From assembly GCA_027019325.1 (NCBI GenBank), contig JALUWT010000111.1:1-43045 (forward strand): a stretch of 43,045 nt of DNA, in the 5' to 3' direction. Under the pieces are notes generated by a model that was not told the DNA's origin, ran no database searches, and saw nothing but the letters and a program-made list of their open reading frames with translations. Origin of the DNA: Sulfurimonas sp. (lineage in GTDB: Bacteria; Campylobacterota; Campylobacteria; Campylobacterales; Sulfurimonadaceae). Within the stretch, counting starts at the first letter, position 1; each line of letters begins with the position of its first letter. A program made the position numbers and the translations under genes. Shown here in pieces: positions 1 to 7,932 of this stretch.

Positions 1-1
1 T

Positions 2-1345
2 TCGCTTATATTATCTGCATTGAATGTGATGCAGGAAAAAATATTTGATTTTTCACGTAAACAAAAAGACATCAATGCATATTTGGAAAAAGAAGTAGAC
101 AATAAAACAGTGGAGTTACGAAAGCAATTGTTTATAGATAATTTAACGCAATTACCAAATAGAAAAAAACTTTTTATTGATATGGAAAATTCAAATAATG
201 ATGGAGCATTATTGATTTTAAACATTGATGATTTTAAAGAGATTAATGATTTTTACGGTCAGGGTGTCGGTGATTATATTTTAGTAGAGTTTGCAAAAAG
301 ATTGCAGCTTTTTCTTGAAGATGAAAAAAACATCACTCTAAGCCGACTCTCCGGTGATGAATTTGCCTTGTTATTTGCGCATAGACCTTCTTATCGTAGT
401 TTTATGGAAGTGGTCAACAACTTGACCAAAGAGACTGAAAAAATGGTTTTTGAGTATGATCAGAGTGAAATTTTTCTCAGAATTACTATTGGCGGTACTA
501 TGGATCCGCATGATGAAATGCTTGAAAAAGCAGATATCGCTCTTAAGCTCGCAAAAGAACAGAAGAAGTACTTTTTACTTTATGATGAAAAGTTAGATGT
601 AAAAAGACAGTATAAAGAAAATATGGAATGGGTAAAAAAACTAAAAAGTGCTATAAAAGAAGATAGAATCGTACCTTACTTTCAGCCCATATTTGATACC
701 AAAACACAAAAACCCGTAAGTTATGAATGTTTAATCCGTTTAATAGATACTGATGACTCTGTAGTTAGTCCATATAAATTTTTAGATATAGCCAAAAAGA
801 GTAAACTCTATCCGCAATTAACTAAAATAATGGTTGAAAAAAGTTGTCAATATTTTCAGCATAAAGATACAAGTTTTTCCGTGAATCTTTCTATTAATGA
901 TATTCTTGATGTAGATATGGTGGCATACATTCAAAAATGTGTCAAAAAATATGATGTAAATAAAAAGATTGTATTTGAAATTCTTGAAACGGAGGGTATC
1001 GATAATTATGCCGAGGTTTCATCATTTATATTGAGCATGAAGCGACTCGGATGTAAAATTTCCATAGATGACTTCGGTTCAGGCTACTCTAATTTTGAGC
1101 ATATCTTAAAACTTGACATTGATTATATTAAGATTGACGGTAGTCTTATTAAAAATCTTGATACGGATGTGAATGTACAAATAGTTGTTGAAACGATTGT
1201 AGATTTCGCTAAAAAACTGAATCTTATTACGATTGCGGAATTTGTTCATAATCAAGCGGTATTTGAAAAAGTCAAATCGCTTGATATTGAACGCGTGCAG
1301 GGTTTTTATCTGGGAGAACCAGATAAAGAGATATTAGAAAATTAG
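2..1345 (+). CDS. GGDEF-EAL domain protein, probable c-di-GMP phosphodiesterase (5' partial)
   Basis: The frame is open to the left edge, so the start lies outside the window; the in-window TTG at 20 is not a convincing start. A helical stretch leads into a GGDEF domain whose signature reads SGDEF (the first Gly is lost, and there is no RxxD inhibitory site), so cyclase activity is doubtful. The C-terminal EAL domain has ECL in place of EAL but keeps the catalytic Glu, the NLS Asn, the ILETE Glu, the DDFGSG Asp pair, the YIKID Lys, the AEF Glu and the QGFYLG Gln. Phosphodiesterase activity is therefore likely. The helix before GGDEF looks like the exit of a sensor or HAMP region, so the full protein is probably a membrane receptor. 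Its stop overlaps the convergent porin gene by 4 bases. Confidence 0.9.
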   Translation, partial: SLILSALNVMQEKIFDFSRKQKDINAYLEKEVDNKTVELRKQLFIDNLTQLPNRKKLFIDMENSNNDGALLILNIDDFKEINDFYGQGVGDYILVEFAKRLQLFLEDEKNITLSRLSGDEFALLFAHRPSYRSFMEVVNNLTKETEKMVFEYDQSEIFLRITIGGTMDPHDEMLEKADIALKLAKEQKKYFLLYDEKLDVKRQYKENMEWVKKLKSAIKEDRIVPYFQPIFDTKTQKPVSYECLIRLIDTDDSVVSPYKFLDIAKKSKLYPQLTKIMVEKSCQYFQHKDTSFSVNLSINDILDVDMVAYIQKCVKKYDVNKKIVFEILETEGIDNYAEVSSFILSMKRLGCKISIDDFGSGYSNFEHILKLDIDYIKIDGSLIKNLDTDVNVQIVVETIVDFAKKLNLITIAEFVHNQAVFEKVKSLDIERVQGFYLGEPDKEILEN

Positions 1346-2952
1346 TATCTGTATCTGATATAGAAACGGATATCTTGTGCTTTATCTACAACATTTTCGG
1401 CAATATCATTACCGTTAACAATCATTGAAGGTGCAATTTTCATTGCATTTCCTGAAGTATTTCCAAAGAAACCATTACTTCCTGCATATTTATAGTCTAT
1501 GTAGGTATAACGAATTTGCATAGATAAGATGTCTTCTATTAAAGGTTCTGTAAAATATGCTTCATAGGCATCACCGCGAGCAGCAACTTTTGAACCAATA
1601 TTTGTATCTTCTGCATAGGTAATACTTCTCCAATATTGTGAGCCATGGTTATATTCAAGTCCCCAGCGCCCCTCTTCTGAAATTAGTGAAGGAAATTGTG
1701 TTCCTACCCAGTAGGAGTAACCTGTTTTACTCTCTCCTTTCTTTGAGCCAAGCATACCCTGATCTTTATTTGGATTTGTAATACTCATAGCACCACTTAC
1801 AAAGAAGATAGTGTCATCTAAAAAGTCAGAGATACCATCACCAATACCATTAGCTATAAAATTTGCAGTAATAGAATGCAATCCGCCAACGGTATCGAAT
1901 CCAGTATACGTAGTATTTGAATCGATGAGATTGTTAGCATAATAGTATTGTGTATTGACAGTGTACTGTCCATCTGAGTATGGTACAAAGATGAAACCGG
2001 CAAGGTCAATATCTGGATTAGCTCCTTGAGAGCTGTTAACATTTGCATATGGTGTATAAGAGAATTTTGGAGCGGCATTGCTCAAACCTCGACCGGCACA
2101 GAATTTTATATACATACCGTTGACACCTGTAATATTTTCAAGACCAAATTTTGCACTCAGTCCGTCAAATTCAACATTTATAGAGTGTCCCATTGGTGAT
2201 GACGGATGATCATCATCTCTGAAGTTAATCAGATGCCCATTTGTTGATGGACGACGACCAATACTAAATGTCCATGGCATGTCTATACCTGCAAAAGTGC
2301 TGTTTTTATAAAGGAAGTAAACATTTTTTATTCTTACAGTGTCATTATAGGCATTTTCATTTGCAATCCAGTCAAAATTTTCCATTGAACCATTTCGAGC
2401 ATTAATACCGCTTCTTGCACCAAATGCTTTATTATATGCTAGTTGTCCATGGAAACTAAGGTTTTTAGTGGCTGCCCAAGACATATTCATCCAGAATCTG
2501 TTTGTCATGAAAGCATTGTTTTTCGCTGTCTTCCCATTTGCTAGTTTATAGTCTAGATTTTCAATAGCAAATCTGTAATCGACATTAAATTTTAGGTGGT
2601 TCGAATTTGTATTTTTGTTGAGTTCTGCAACATTTTCCTGCAAATCAGCTATTTTTTCATCAACACTCTCTTCATCGTCGCCACCTTCATCATCTGCTTC
2701 TTCATCATTTGTTGCAGTAGATTTCACATCTTCTTTACCATCTGATTCTTCTGCATCTGCGTTGTCATCAGCTTCTTCATCAGTTGCTTTTGCTGATGTT
2801 GCCTTTTGTGCTTTAAGTGTATTGAGTTCTTGTTTCATCTGCTTCATTTGCAGTTCCATTTGCTGAAAACGGTCATACATTGTATCTGCGCTAAGAGCTG
2901 TTGTGCTCAGTAATGCTGCAGTGACCAGTGAAAGTACTAGAGGTTTATTCAT
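1342..2952 (-). CDS. Outer-membrane porin-like protein (DUF3373-like)
   Basis: This 536-aa protein begins with a Sec signal peptide ending near ALSA. A short coiled coil follows (MELQMKQMKQELNTLKAQK), then a very acidic Asp/Glu/Ala-rich linker at roughly residues 50-100 and a second heptad stretch. The rest is rich in aromatic, alternating beta-strand sequence and ends YIRYRY, with a terminal aromatic typical of outer-membrane barrels. The GRRPSTNG region resembles DUF3373 proteins common in Campylobacterota; that family call is from memory. The coiled coil may trimerise or bind peptidoglycan (inference). A GGGA-type ribosome site precedes the ATG. The transported substrate cannot be read from the sequence. 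Confidence 0.75.
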   Translation of the reverse strand: MNKPLVLSLVTAALLSTTALSADTMYDRFQQMELQMKQMKQELNTLKAQKATSAKATDEEADDNADAEESDGKEDVKSTATNDEEADDEGGDDEESVDEKIADLQENVAELNKNTNSNHLKFNVDYRFAIENLDYKLANGKTAKNNAFMTNRFWMNMSWAATKNLSFHGQLAYNKAFGARSGINARNGSMENFDWIANENAYNDTVRIKNVYFLYKNSTFAGIDMPWTFSIGRRPSTNGHLINFRDDDHPSSPMGHSINVEFDGLSAKFGLENITGVNGMYIKFCAGRGLSNAAPKFSYTPYANVNSSQGANPDIDLAGFIFVPYSDGQYTVNTQYYYANNLIDSNTTYTGFDTVGGLHSITANFIANGIGDGISDFLDDTIFFVSGAMSITNPNKDQGMLGSKKGESKTGYSYWVGTQFPSLISEEGRWGLEYNHGSQYWRSITYAEDTNIGSKVAARGDAYEAYFTEPLIEDILSMQIRYTYIDYKYAGSNGFFGNTSGNAMKIAPSMIVNGNDIAENVVDKAQDIRFYIRYRY

Positions 2953-3027
2953 TTTTTCCCTTTTTTGAAAAATGTCTTACAAAGATAACACATTTTTATA
3001 TTATTTCTGTGATACTATACATCATCT

Positions 3028-3033
3028 ATTATA
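3028..3033 (-). promoter_or_regulatory. Candidate -10 box for the porin gene
   Basis: TATAAT on the minus strand, 75 bases upstream of the porin ATG, in AT-rich sequence without a recognisable -35. Other weaker -10-like words lie nearby, so the choice is tentative. The 2953-3310 intergenic region is longer than 300 bases; it holds this promoter, the rpsB promoter and the rpsB leader, and I see no gene in it. Confidence 0.35.
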
Positions 3034-3151
3034 AAGATAGTTTTAAACTAAGGGATTTTTCTATAATAATTTATTATATTTCAATGGCTTATTAATATTA
3101 TTAGATAAAGAAAAGAGCATAAAAGCAAGCAAGGTTTAAATATATTTTTAG

Positions 3152-3157
3152 TATAAT
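3152..3157 (+). promoter_or_regulatory. -10 box of the rpsB-tsf operon
   Basis: TATAAT preceded by T-rich sequence (tatatttttag), the usual form of sigma-70 promoters in Campylobacterota, which lack a -35. It would start transcription near 3164, giving an mRNA leader of about 147 bases before rpsB. Confidence 0.7.
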
Positions 3158-3163
3158 TCGCGG

Positions 3164-3310
3164 ATTTTTCCTCTGTATTTGCAGTTGAAAATATTAACAG
3201 GTTGTGTCAAAAAACTGGTGCAACTCTCTTTTTAGAGAGTCAATGTTCGACACCTCCAAAGCCAACCAGTGAAATTTCTGGCGCATTATGACGCCTTTTA
3301 AGGACCTCTT
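3164..3310 (+). promoter_or_regulatory. Structured rpsB 5' leader, possible S2 autoregulatory element
   Basis: The leader contains a perfect 7-bp hairpin (ACTCTCT 3223-3229 with AGAGAGT 3234-3240, loop TTTT). This is enclosed by ACTGGT 3214-3219 pairing with ACCAGT 3265-3270. GTGTC 3204-3208 can pair with GACAC 3249-3253, which crosses the outer stem as a pseudoknot would. CCAG 3266-3269 can alternatively pair with CTGG 3278-3281, and GGCG 3280-3283 with CGCC 3292-3295 next to the AAGGA ribosome site. Mutually exclusive pairings close to a ribosomal-protein start suggest feedback control. S2 regulation of its own leader is known in Escherichia coli; here it is inference. Confidence 0.5.
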
Positions 3311-4081
3311 ATGGTAACTATGAAAGACCTATTAGAATGTGGTGTACACTTCGGACACCAAACTCGTCGTTGGAACCCAAAAATGAAAAAATACATTTTC
3401 GGTGTTCGTAAAAATATCTATATTATAGATTTACAAAAAACACTTCGTTACTTCCGTAACACATATACTATTGTAATGGATGCTGCAGCAGAAGGACAAA
3501 CTGTTCTTTTCGTTGGTACTAAAAAACAAGCTCGTAACTCTGTAAGAGACGCTGCTATTGCTTGTAATATGCCATATGTAGACAACAGATGGTTAGGTGG
3601 TATGCTTACTAACTTCCCAACTATTCAAAAATCTATTCGTAAACTTGATGTTATTTCTGAAATGCAAGAGAATGGTCAAATTGACTTGCTTACAAAGAAA
3701 GAAGCACTTATGCTTTCTCGTCAAAAAGTAAAACTAGAGGCTTATTTCGGTGGTATTCGTGATATGAAAAAACTTCCAGATATGCTTTTCGTCATTGATG
3801 CGGTTAAAGAGCACACTGCAGTTTTAGAAGCACGTCGTCTTGGTATCCCAATTGTTGCGCCACTTGACACTAACTGTGACCCTGATCTTATCACTTACCC
3901 AATTCCAGGGAATGATGATGCTATTCGTTCTATCCAGCTTTTTTGTCGTGAAATGACAGCTGCGATTAATGAAGGTAAAGCACTTCGTGATGCACCAGCA
4001 GAAGAAGAGCAAACTGAAGAAGCAGCGACAGAAGCTCCAGCAACTGAAGAAGCAGCAGTAGAAACTACAGAGGAAGCGTAA
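3311..4081 (+). CDS. rpsB: Small ribosomal subunit protein S2
   Basis: This 256-aa protein matches S2 throughout, with [22 protein letters not shown] at the start and the [10 protein letters not shown] and DTNCDP segments typical of the family. S2 sits on the solvent side of the 30S body. The C-terminus carries an acidic Ala/Glu-rich tail of about 28 residues beyond the folded domain; such tails vary between species. An AAGGA ribosome site precedes the ATG. tsf follows after a single base, so the two are cotranscribed, with the tsf ribosome site inside the end of rpsB. Confidence 0.98.
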   Translation: MVTMKDLLECGVHFGHQTRRWNPKMKKYIFGVRKNIYIIDLQKTLRYFRNTYTIVMDAAAEGQTVLFVGTKKQARNSVRDAAIACNMPYVDNRWLGGMLTNFPTIQKSIRKLDVISEMQENGQIDLLTKKEALMLSRQKVKLEAYFGGIRDMKKLPDMLFVIDAVKEHTAVLEARRLGIPIVAPLDTNCDPDLITYPIPGNDDAIRSIQLFCREMTAAINEGKALRDAPAEEEQTEEAATEAPATEEAAVETTEEA

Positions 4082-4082
4082 T

Positions 4083-5135
4083 ATGGCAGCAGTAACAGCA
4101 GCAATGGTTAAGGAGCTACGTCAGGCAACTGATGCTCCTATGATGGATTGTAAAAAAGTTTTAGTTGAAGCTGACGGCGATATGGACAAAGCAAAAGAGC
4201 TTTTAAAAGAACGTGGAATTGCTAAAGCGGCTAAAAAAGCTGATCGTGTAGCAGCAGAAGGTCTTGCGGGACTTAAAATTGCTGATGATTTCTCTAAAGC
4301 AAGTGTTGCAGAGATTAACTCTGAAACAGACTTCGTTGCTCAAAATGAAGGTTTCCAAAATCTTGTAAAAGATACAGTTGCAGAGATTTTCAATAATAAT
4401 CCTGCTGATGTTGAAGCATTTATGAACAGTGATTTTGGAAATAAGTTTACAGAATCTGTAACAAAAATCGGTGAGAAAATTGAACTTCGCCGTTTTGCTA
4501 CACTCAATGCTGAACCAACAGAGGCATTAAACGGATATATTCACTCAAATAACCGTATTGCAGTTATCGTAAAAGCAAAATGTGACTCTGAGAAAACTGC
4601 AGAGTGTATGAGAGACACATTGAAACAAATTGCAATGCATGCATCTGCGATGAAACCAAGTACTTTAAGCTACAAAGATTTTGACCCTGCATATGTTGAA
4701 GGCGAAACAAAAGGTAGAATTGAAGCACTTAAAAAAGATAATGAAGAGTTAAAAAGACTTAAAAAACCTCTTAAAAATGTTCCTCAGTATGTATCTATGA
4801 TGCAATTAACTGATGACGTTATGGCACAAGCGGAAGCTGACATCAAAGCTGAGTTGTTAGCTGAAGGTAAACCAGAGAAAATTTTAGACAGAATCATTCC
4901 TGGTAAAGTTGCAAGATTCATTCTTGACAATACCCTTCTTGACCAAGAGCAGGCGCTTCTTGACCAACAATATGTTTTAGATGATAAATTAACAGTAGCG
5001 AAAGCTATTGAAAAAGCAGCTAAAGCATGTGGCGGTACAGCTGAAATCACTGAATTTGTTCGCCTTGAAGTAGGTGAAGGAATTGAGAAAAAAGAAGAAG
5101 ACTTCGCAGCAGAAGTTGCAGCACAAATGAGCTAA
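4083..5135 (+). CDS. tsf: Elongation factor Ts
   Basis: EF-Ts is the nucleotide exchange factor that releases GDP from EF-Tu in the cytoplasm. The N-terminal UBA-like domain ([12 protein letters not shown] ... AKELLKERG) and the TDFVAQNE core motif that contacts EF-Tu are intact. At 350 aa the length is similar to Campylobacter EF-Ts, longer than the Escherichia coli protein. The start lies one base after the rpsB stop, and the stop codon is built into the 5' arm of a terminator hairpin, so the operon probably ends here. Confidence 0.98.
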   Translation: MAAVTAAMVKELRQATDAPMMDCKKVLVEADGDMDKAKELLKERGIAKAAKKADRVAAEGLAGLKIADDFSKASVAEINSETDFVAQNEGFQNLVKDTVAEIFNNNPADVEAFMNSDFGNKFTESVTKIGEKIELRRFATLNAEPTEALNGYIHSNNRIAVIVKAKCDSEKTAECMRDTLKQIAMHASAMKPSTLSYKDFDPAYVEGETKGRIEALKKDNEELKRLKKPLKNVPQYVSMMQLTDDVMAQAEADIKAELLAEGKPEKILDRIIPGKVARFILDNTLLDQEQALLDQQYVLDDKLTVAKAIEKAAKACGGTAEITEFVRLEVGEGIEKKEEDFAAEVAAQMS

Positions 5136-5164
5136 GCCTTTGGCTTAACTCATCCTCTTTTTAT
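5128..5164 (+). terminator. Rho-independent terminator of rpsB-tsf
   Basis: Arms TGAGCTAAGCC (5128-5138) and GGCTTAACTCA (5142-5152) pair with one mismatch around a 3-base loop and are followed by a T-rich tract. The tsf TAA stop lies within the 5' arm. Confidence 0.8.
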
Positions 5165-5211
5165 TAGAAACTTCTCTCCTTTATAAGCACAGCTCTATTT
5201 AATATTTATGA

Positions 5212-5217
5212 TATAAT
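5212..5217 (+). promoter_or_regulatory. -10 box placed for a leaderless mRNA
   Basis: TATAAT ends 7 bases before the ATG at 5225. Normal start-site spacing would begin the RNA at or next to the start codon, and no Shine-Dalgarno sequence is present. Confidence 0.6.
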
Positions 5218-5224
5218 CCTCATT

Positions 5225-6424
5225 ATGTCTTATGGAAATAAAATAATTGTTATTGGTGGTGGCTATTCCGGAGTTAAAACGGTAGTTCATCTCGCGAATA
5301 ATAAAAACAACGAAATCACCTTCTTTGATAAAAATTCTTACCACTATATGCAAACTGATGCGTATGAACTAATATCTAATGAGAAAGATTTTGCGCAGGT
5401 AAGTGTAGATCTATTTACTCTGTGTGCAGATTTAGGTGAAAATGTCTGTTTTGCAAAACAAGAAGTTACTGATATTAATTTTGACAAAAAACAAGTAATT
5501 ACGACAATTCAAAGATATCATTATGATTATTTAGTCATAGCAGTTGGCTCAAGAACTAAGTTTGTAGAGAGCATAAAGGGACTTAAAGAGTATTCTCACG
5601 GTGTAAAAGTACTTAATCGTGCGATGTACTTCAAACAAAAATTTGAAATGTCTCTTTTTAAGAAAGTGCAAGAGAGTGGAACTGCATGTAAACCGCTCAA
5701 TATAGTTGTGGCCGGTGCAGGATTAAGCGGTGTTGAAATAACAGCTGAAATGGCTTCTTTTGCAAAAGAGTTTTACAGTAAGAATAATTTTTTATGCAGA
5801 AAATTAAATATTGTACTTGTGAGTTCATCAGAGCAGATACTCAAAGGTATGGATCCTTATTTGGTAAAAAAATCTTTAAAAAGACTACTTGATTTAAAAG
5901 TGACAATCAAATCACAAACAAGAGTTGTTTCTTTGACAAAAGAGAGTGTTACTCTAAGTAATGGCGAAGTGATTTCGATGGACTTTATGATTTTTGCAGG
6001 AGGTATTGAACCTAATGGTTTGATATACAAGCTTAAGCTAGACAAAAATAAGAGAAATTTTTTAAATATAAATGAGTATTTACAGGTTCAAAGGTATAAA
6101 GAAGTATTTGCTATTGGTGATTGTGCCACTTTATATAATAAAGATAAATTTATAGCCCCGACTGCAGATGTGGCTGAGCAAATGGCAGAGGTCTGCAGTG
6201 AGAATATTATGAATTTAATTAATCATAGAGAATTAAAAAGACATAATATAAAGTCACGAGGTATTTTAATAGCACTTGGACGAGGCTATGCAACAAGCAG
6301 AATTTTTGGAGTGCATATCTCCGGATATTTGGCGTATTGCATGAAAAAAGTAATAGAAAAGATTTACTTTGCAAAGTTAGACCGGCATTCAAAAAAAGGG
6401 TGTTCTAAAATTTTCAAGATGTAA
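5225..6424 (+). CDS. NDH-2-like NAD(P)H:quinone oxidoreductase (FAD-dependent)
   Basis: This 399-aa two-dinucleotide-fold flavoprotein has an N-terminal FAD motif GGGYSG (residues 11-16), a second Rossmann motif for NAD(P)H (AGAGLSGVE, about residue 163), and the FAD-binding VFAIGDCA segment near residue 297. The Lys/aromatic-rich C-terminus (SGYLAYCMKKVIEKIYF) resembles the membrane-binding helix of type II NADH dehydrogenases. It would pass electrons from NAD(P)H to quinone without pumping protons. Sulfide:quinone reductase is a related alternative, but the paired catalytic cysteines expected there are not evident. The gene interrupts an order that is contiguous in Campylobacter (tsf to the ABC ATPase) and has its own promoter. 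Confidence 0.75.
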   Translation: MSYGNKIIVIGGGYSGVKTVVHLANNKNNEITFFDKNSYHYMQTDAYELISNEKDFAQVSVDLFTLCADLGENVCFAKQEVTDINFDKKQVITTIQRYHYDYLVIAVGSRTKFVESIKGLKEYSHGVKVLNRAMYFKQKFEMSLFKKVQESGTACKPLNIVVAGAGLSGVEITAEMASFAKEFYSKNNFLCRKLNIVLVSSSEQILKGMDPYLVKKSLKRLLDLKVTIKSQTRVVSLTKESVTLSNGEVISMDFMIFAGGIEPNGLIYKLKLDKNKRNFLNINEYLQVQRYKEVFAIGDCATLYNKDKFIAPTADVAEQMAEVCSENIMNLINHRELKRHNIKSRGILIALGRGYATSRIFGVHISGYLAYCMKKVIEKIYFAKLDRHSKKGCSKIFKM

Positions 6425-6449
6425 AATATTATAATAAGCAAGAGTAGAA

Positions 6450-6455
6450 TATAAT
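6450..6455 (+). promoter_or_regulatory. -10 box placed for a leaderless mRNA
   Basis: TATAAT ends 6 bases before the ATG at 6462, so +1 would fall on the A of the start codon. The intervening bases ATCTCC hold no ribosome site. Confidence 0.6.
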
Positions 6456-6461
6456 ATCTCC

Positions 6462-7106
6462 ATGAATCTATTATCTGCTAAAAATTTATCATGCTCTTTT
6501 GATTATGAACTTTTTTCAAACGTCTCTTTGGAACTTGACACAAAAGAGAGTATCGCTATTATCGGTCTGAGTGGGAGTGGAAAATCAACACTTTTGCATC
6601 TTCTCTCAACACTTCTCAAGCCAGACAATGGCACTTTAGAACTACTTGGAAAAGATGTCCTAAAGATGAAAAAAAAGCATTTGGCTCTGCTTCGTCGTGG
6701 CAAGCTTGGTCTTGTTTTTCAATCGCACTATCTTTTTAAAGGTTTTAGTGGGTATGAAAATCTTGAGGTTTCGGAAATTTTGTCGCAAGAGCCCATAGAA
6801 CAAGAACTTTTAGAACATCTTAAAATTGCGCATTGTATCGAGCAAAAAGTGACAGAACTCTCAGGCGGACAGCAGCAGCGTGTCTCAATAGCCAGAGTGC
6901 TAACAAAAAAACCGACAATAATTTTTGCAGATGAGCCGACAGGAAACCTTGATAATGTTACAGCATGTGAAGTGATGGACCTTTTCTTTGAGTATGTACA
7001 AAAGCATGAAGCCGGAATGATTTTAGTAACACATGATGATACTCTGGCGTACATGTGCGATAAAGTCTATAAGCTACAAAACAGAGAGCTGATAAGGGTC
7101 AAATAG
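6462..7106 (+). CDS. ABC transporter ATP-binding protein (LolD/FtsE-type)
   Basis: This 214-aa ABC ATPase has Walker A GLSGSGKST (about residues 35-43), signature LSGGQQQR, Walker B IIFADEP with the catalytic Glu, and the H-loop VTHDD. The short length and sequence resemble LolD/MacB-type subunits that power MacB-fold permeases, such as lipoprotein release from the inner membrane. No LolC/E-like permease lies in this window, so the partner is encoded elsewhere. The gene sits directly before fliR, as in Campylobacter jejuni (Cj1180c). The fliR GTG overlaps the stop by one base, so the two are translationally coupled. A flagellar role is suggested only by position. Confidence 0.85.
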   Translation: MNLLSAKNLSCSFDYELFSNVSLELDTKESIAIIGLSGSGKSTLLHLLSTLLKPDNGTLELLGKDVLKMKKKHLALLRRGKLGLVFQSHYLFKGFSGYENLEVSEILSQEPIEQELLEHLKIAHCIEQKVTELSGGQQQRVSIARVLTKKPTIIFADEPTGNLDNVTACEVMDLFFEYVQKHEAGMILVTHDDTLAYMCDKVYKLQNRELIRVK

Positions 7107-7870
7107 TGGAACTTACACAGATCTTTAACGAAACAAATGTTGTTGGATTTCTGTTGCTTTTTTTCCGTTTTGCTGCACTTTTTATTGCAGTGCCCATCTT
7201 TTCACATAACAATATTCCTATGAATGTAAAAGCTACGATGGCTTTTTTCTTTACGGTTGTCTTTTATGCTTCTATGCCACCTGTGCATATTGCACTGACT
7301 ATTCCGACAATAATTATAGCAATACTCAGTGAGTTTATGCTGGGCTTAGTTGTTGGTGTCGCTCTGCAGCTTGCATACAATGTTATCACTTTCGCGGGCG
7401 GACAGATATCTTTTATGATGGGTTTTTCTATGGCCAGTGCTATCGATCCCCAATCGGGTATCTCTATGCCGATTATTTCACAGTTTTTATCACTGCTCGC
7501 TTTGATGGTGCTTATCGCTTTGCATTTAGACCACTGGATGTTGCTCTTTATCGACCATAGTCTTAAAACGGTTCCTCTCGGTGGTTTTTTAATGAGTAAG
7601 GATGTCTTTCATTATGTTATGCATGCCGCCTCTAATATGTTTTTGATTGGCTTTATCATTGCTTTTCCTATTATAGCGCTCTCCTGGCTTGCTGATGTCA
7701 TTTTTGGAATGTTGATGAAAACAATGCCGCAGTTTAACCTTTTAGTTATCGGTTTTCCTATAAAAATTATGGTTGCCTTTGCTGTTCTCATTGCAACACT
7801 CACAGCTGTGATGCTTGTCTTTAAAGGACAAATGCAAGAAGCTTTTAACGCTTTGGAGATGTTATTTTAG
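7106..7870 (+). CDS. fliR: Flagellar type III export protein FliR
   Basis: This 254-aa polytopic membrane protein has the family pattern of six or so hydrophobic segments, including the MGFSMASAIDPQSG region that is highly conserved in FliR/SctT. FliR forms the export gate with FliP and FliQ at the base of the flagellum. It starts with GTG overlapping the previous stop by one base. The neighbours on both sides match the Campylobacter fliR locus. Confidence 0.95.
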   Translation: MELTQIFNETNVVGFLLLFFRFAALFIAVPIFSHNNIPMNVKATMAFFFTVVFYASMPPVHIALTIPTIIIAILSEFMLGLVVGVALQLAYNVITFAGGQISFMMGFSMASAIDPQSGISMPIISQFLSLLALMVLIALHLDHWMLLFIDHSLKTVPLGGFLMSKDVFHYVMHAASNMFLIGFIIAFPIIALSWLADVIFGMLMKTMPQFNLLVIGFPIKIMVAFAVLIATLTAVMLVFKGQMQEAFNALEMLF

Positions 7871-7932
7871 TTTTTTTAGGGTACAATAATATGATTTTAA
7901 TAGAATCAAACAAGCTCTCATAAGGAATATGC

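Noticed and set aside
2615-2866. 83-aa Ser/Ala-rich frame on the plus strand
   Set aside because: It is antisense to the acidic linker of the porin gene, with the same compositional cause.
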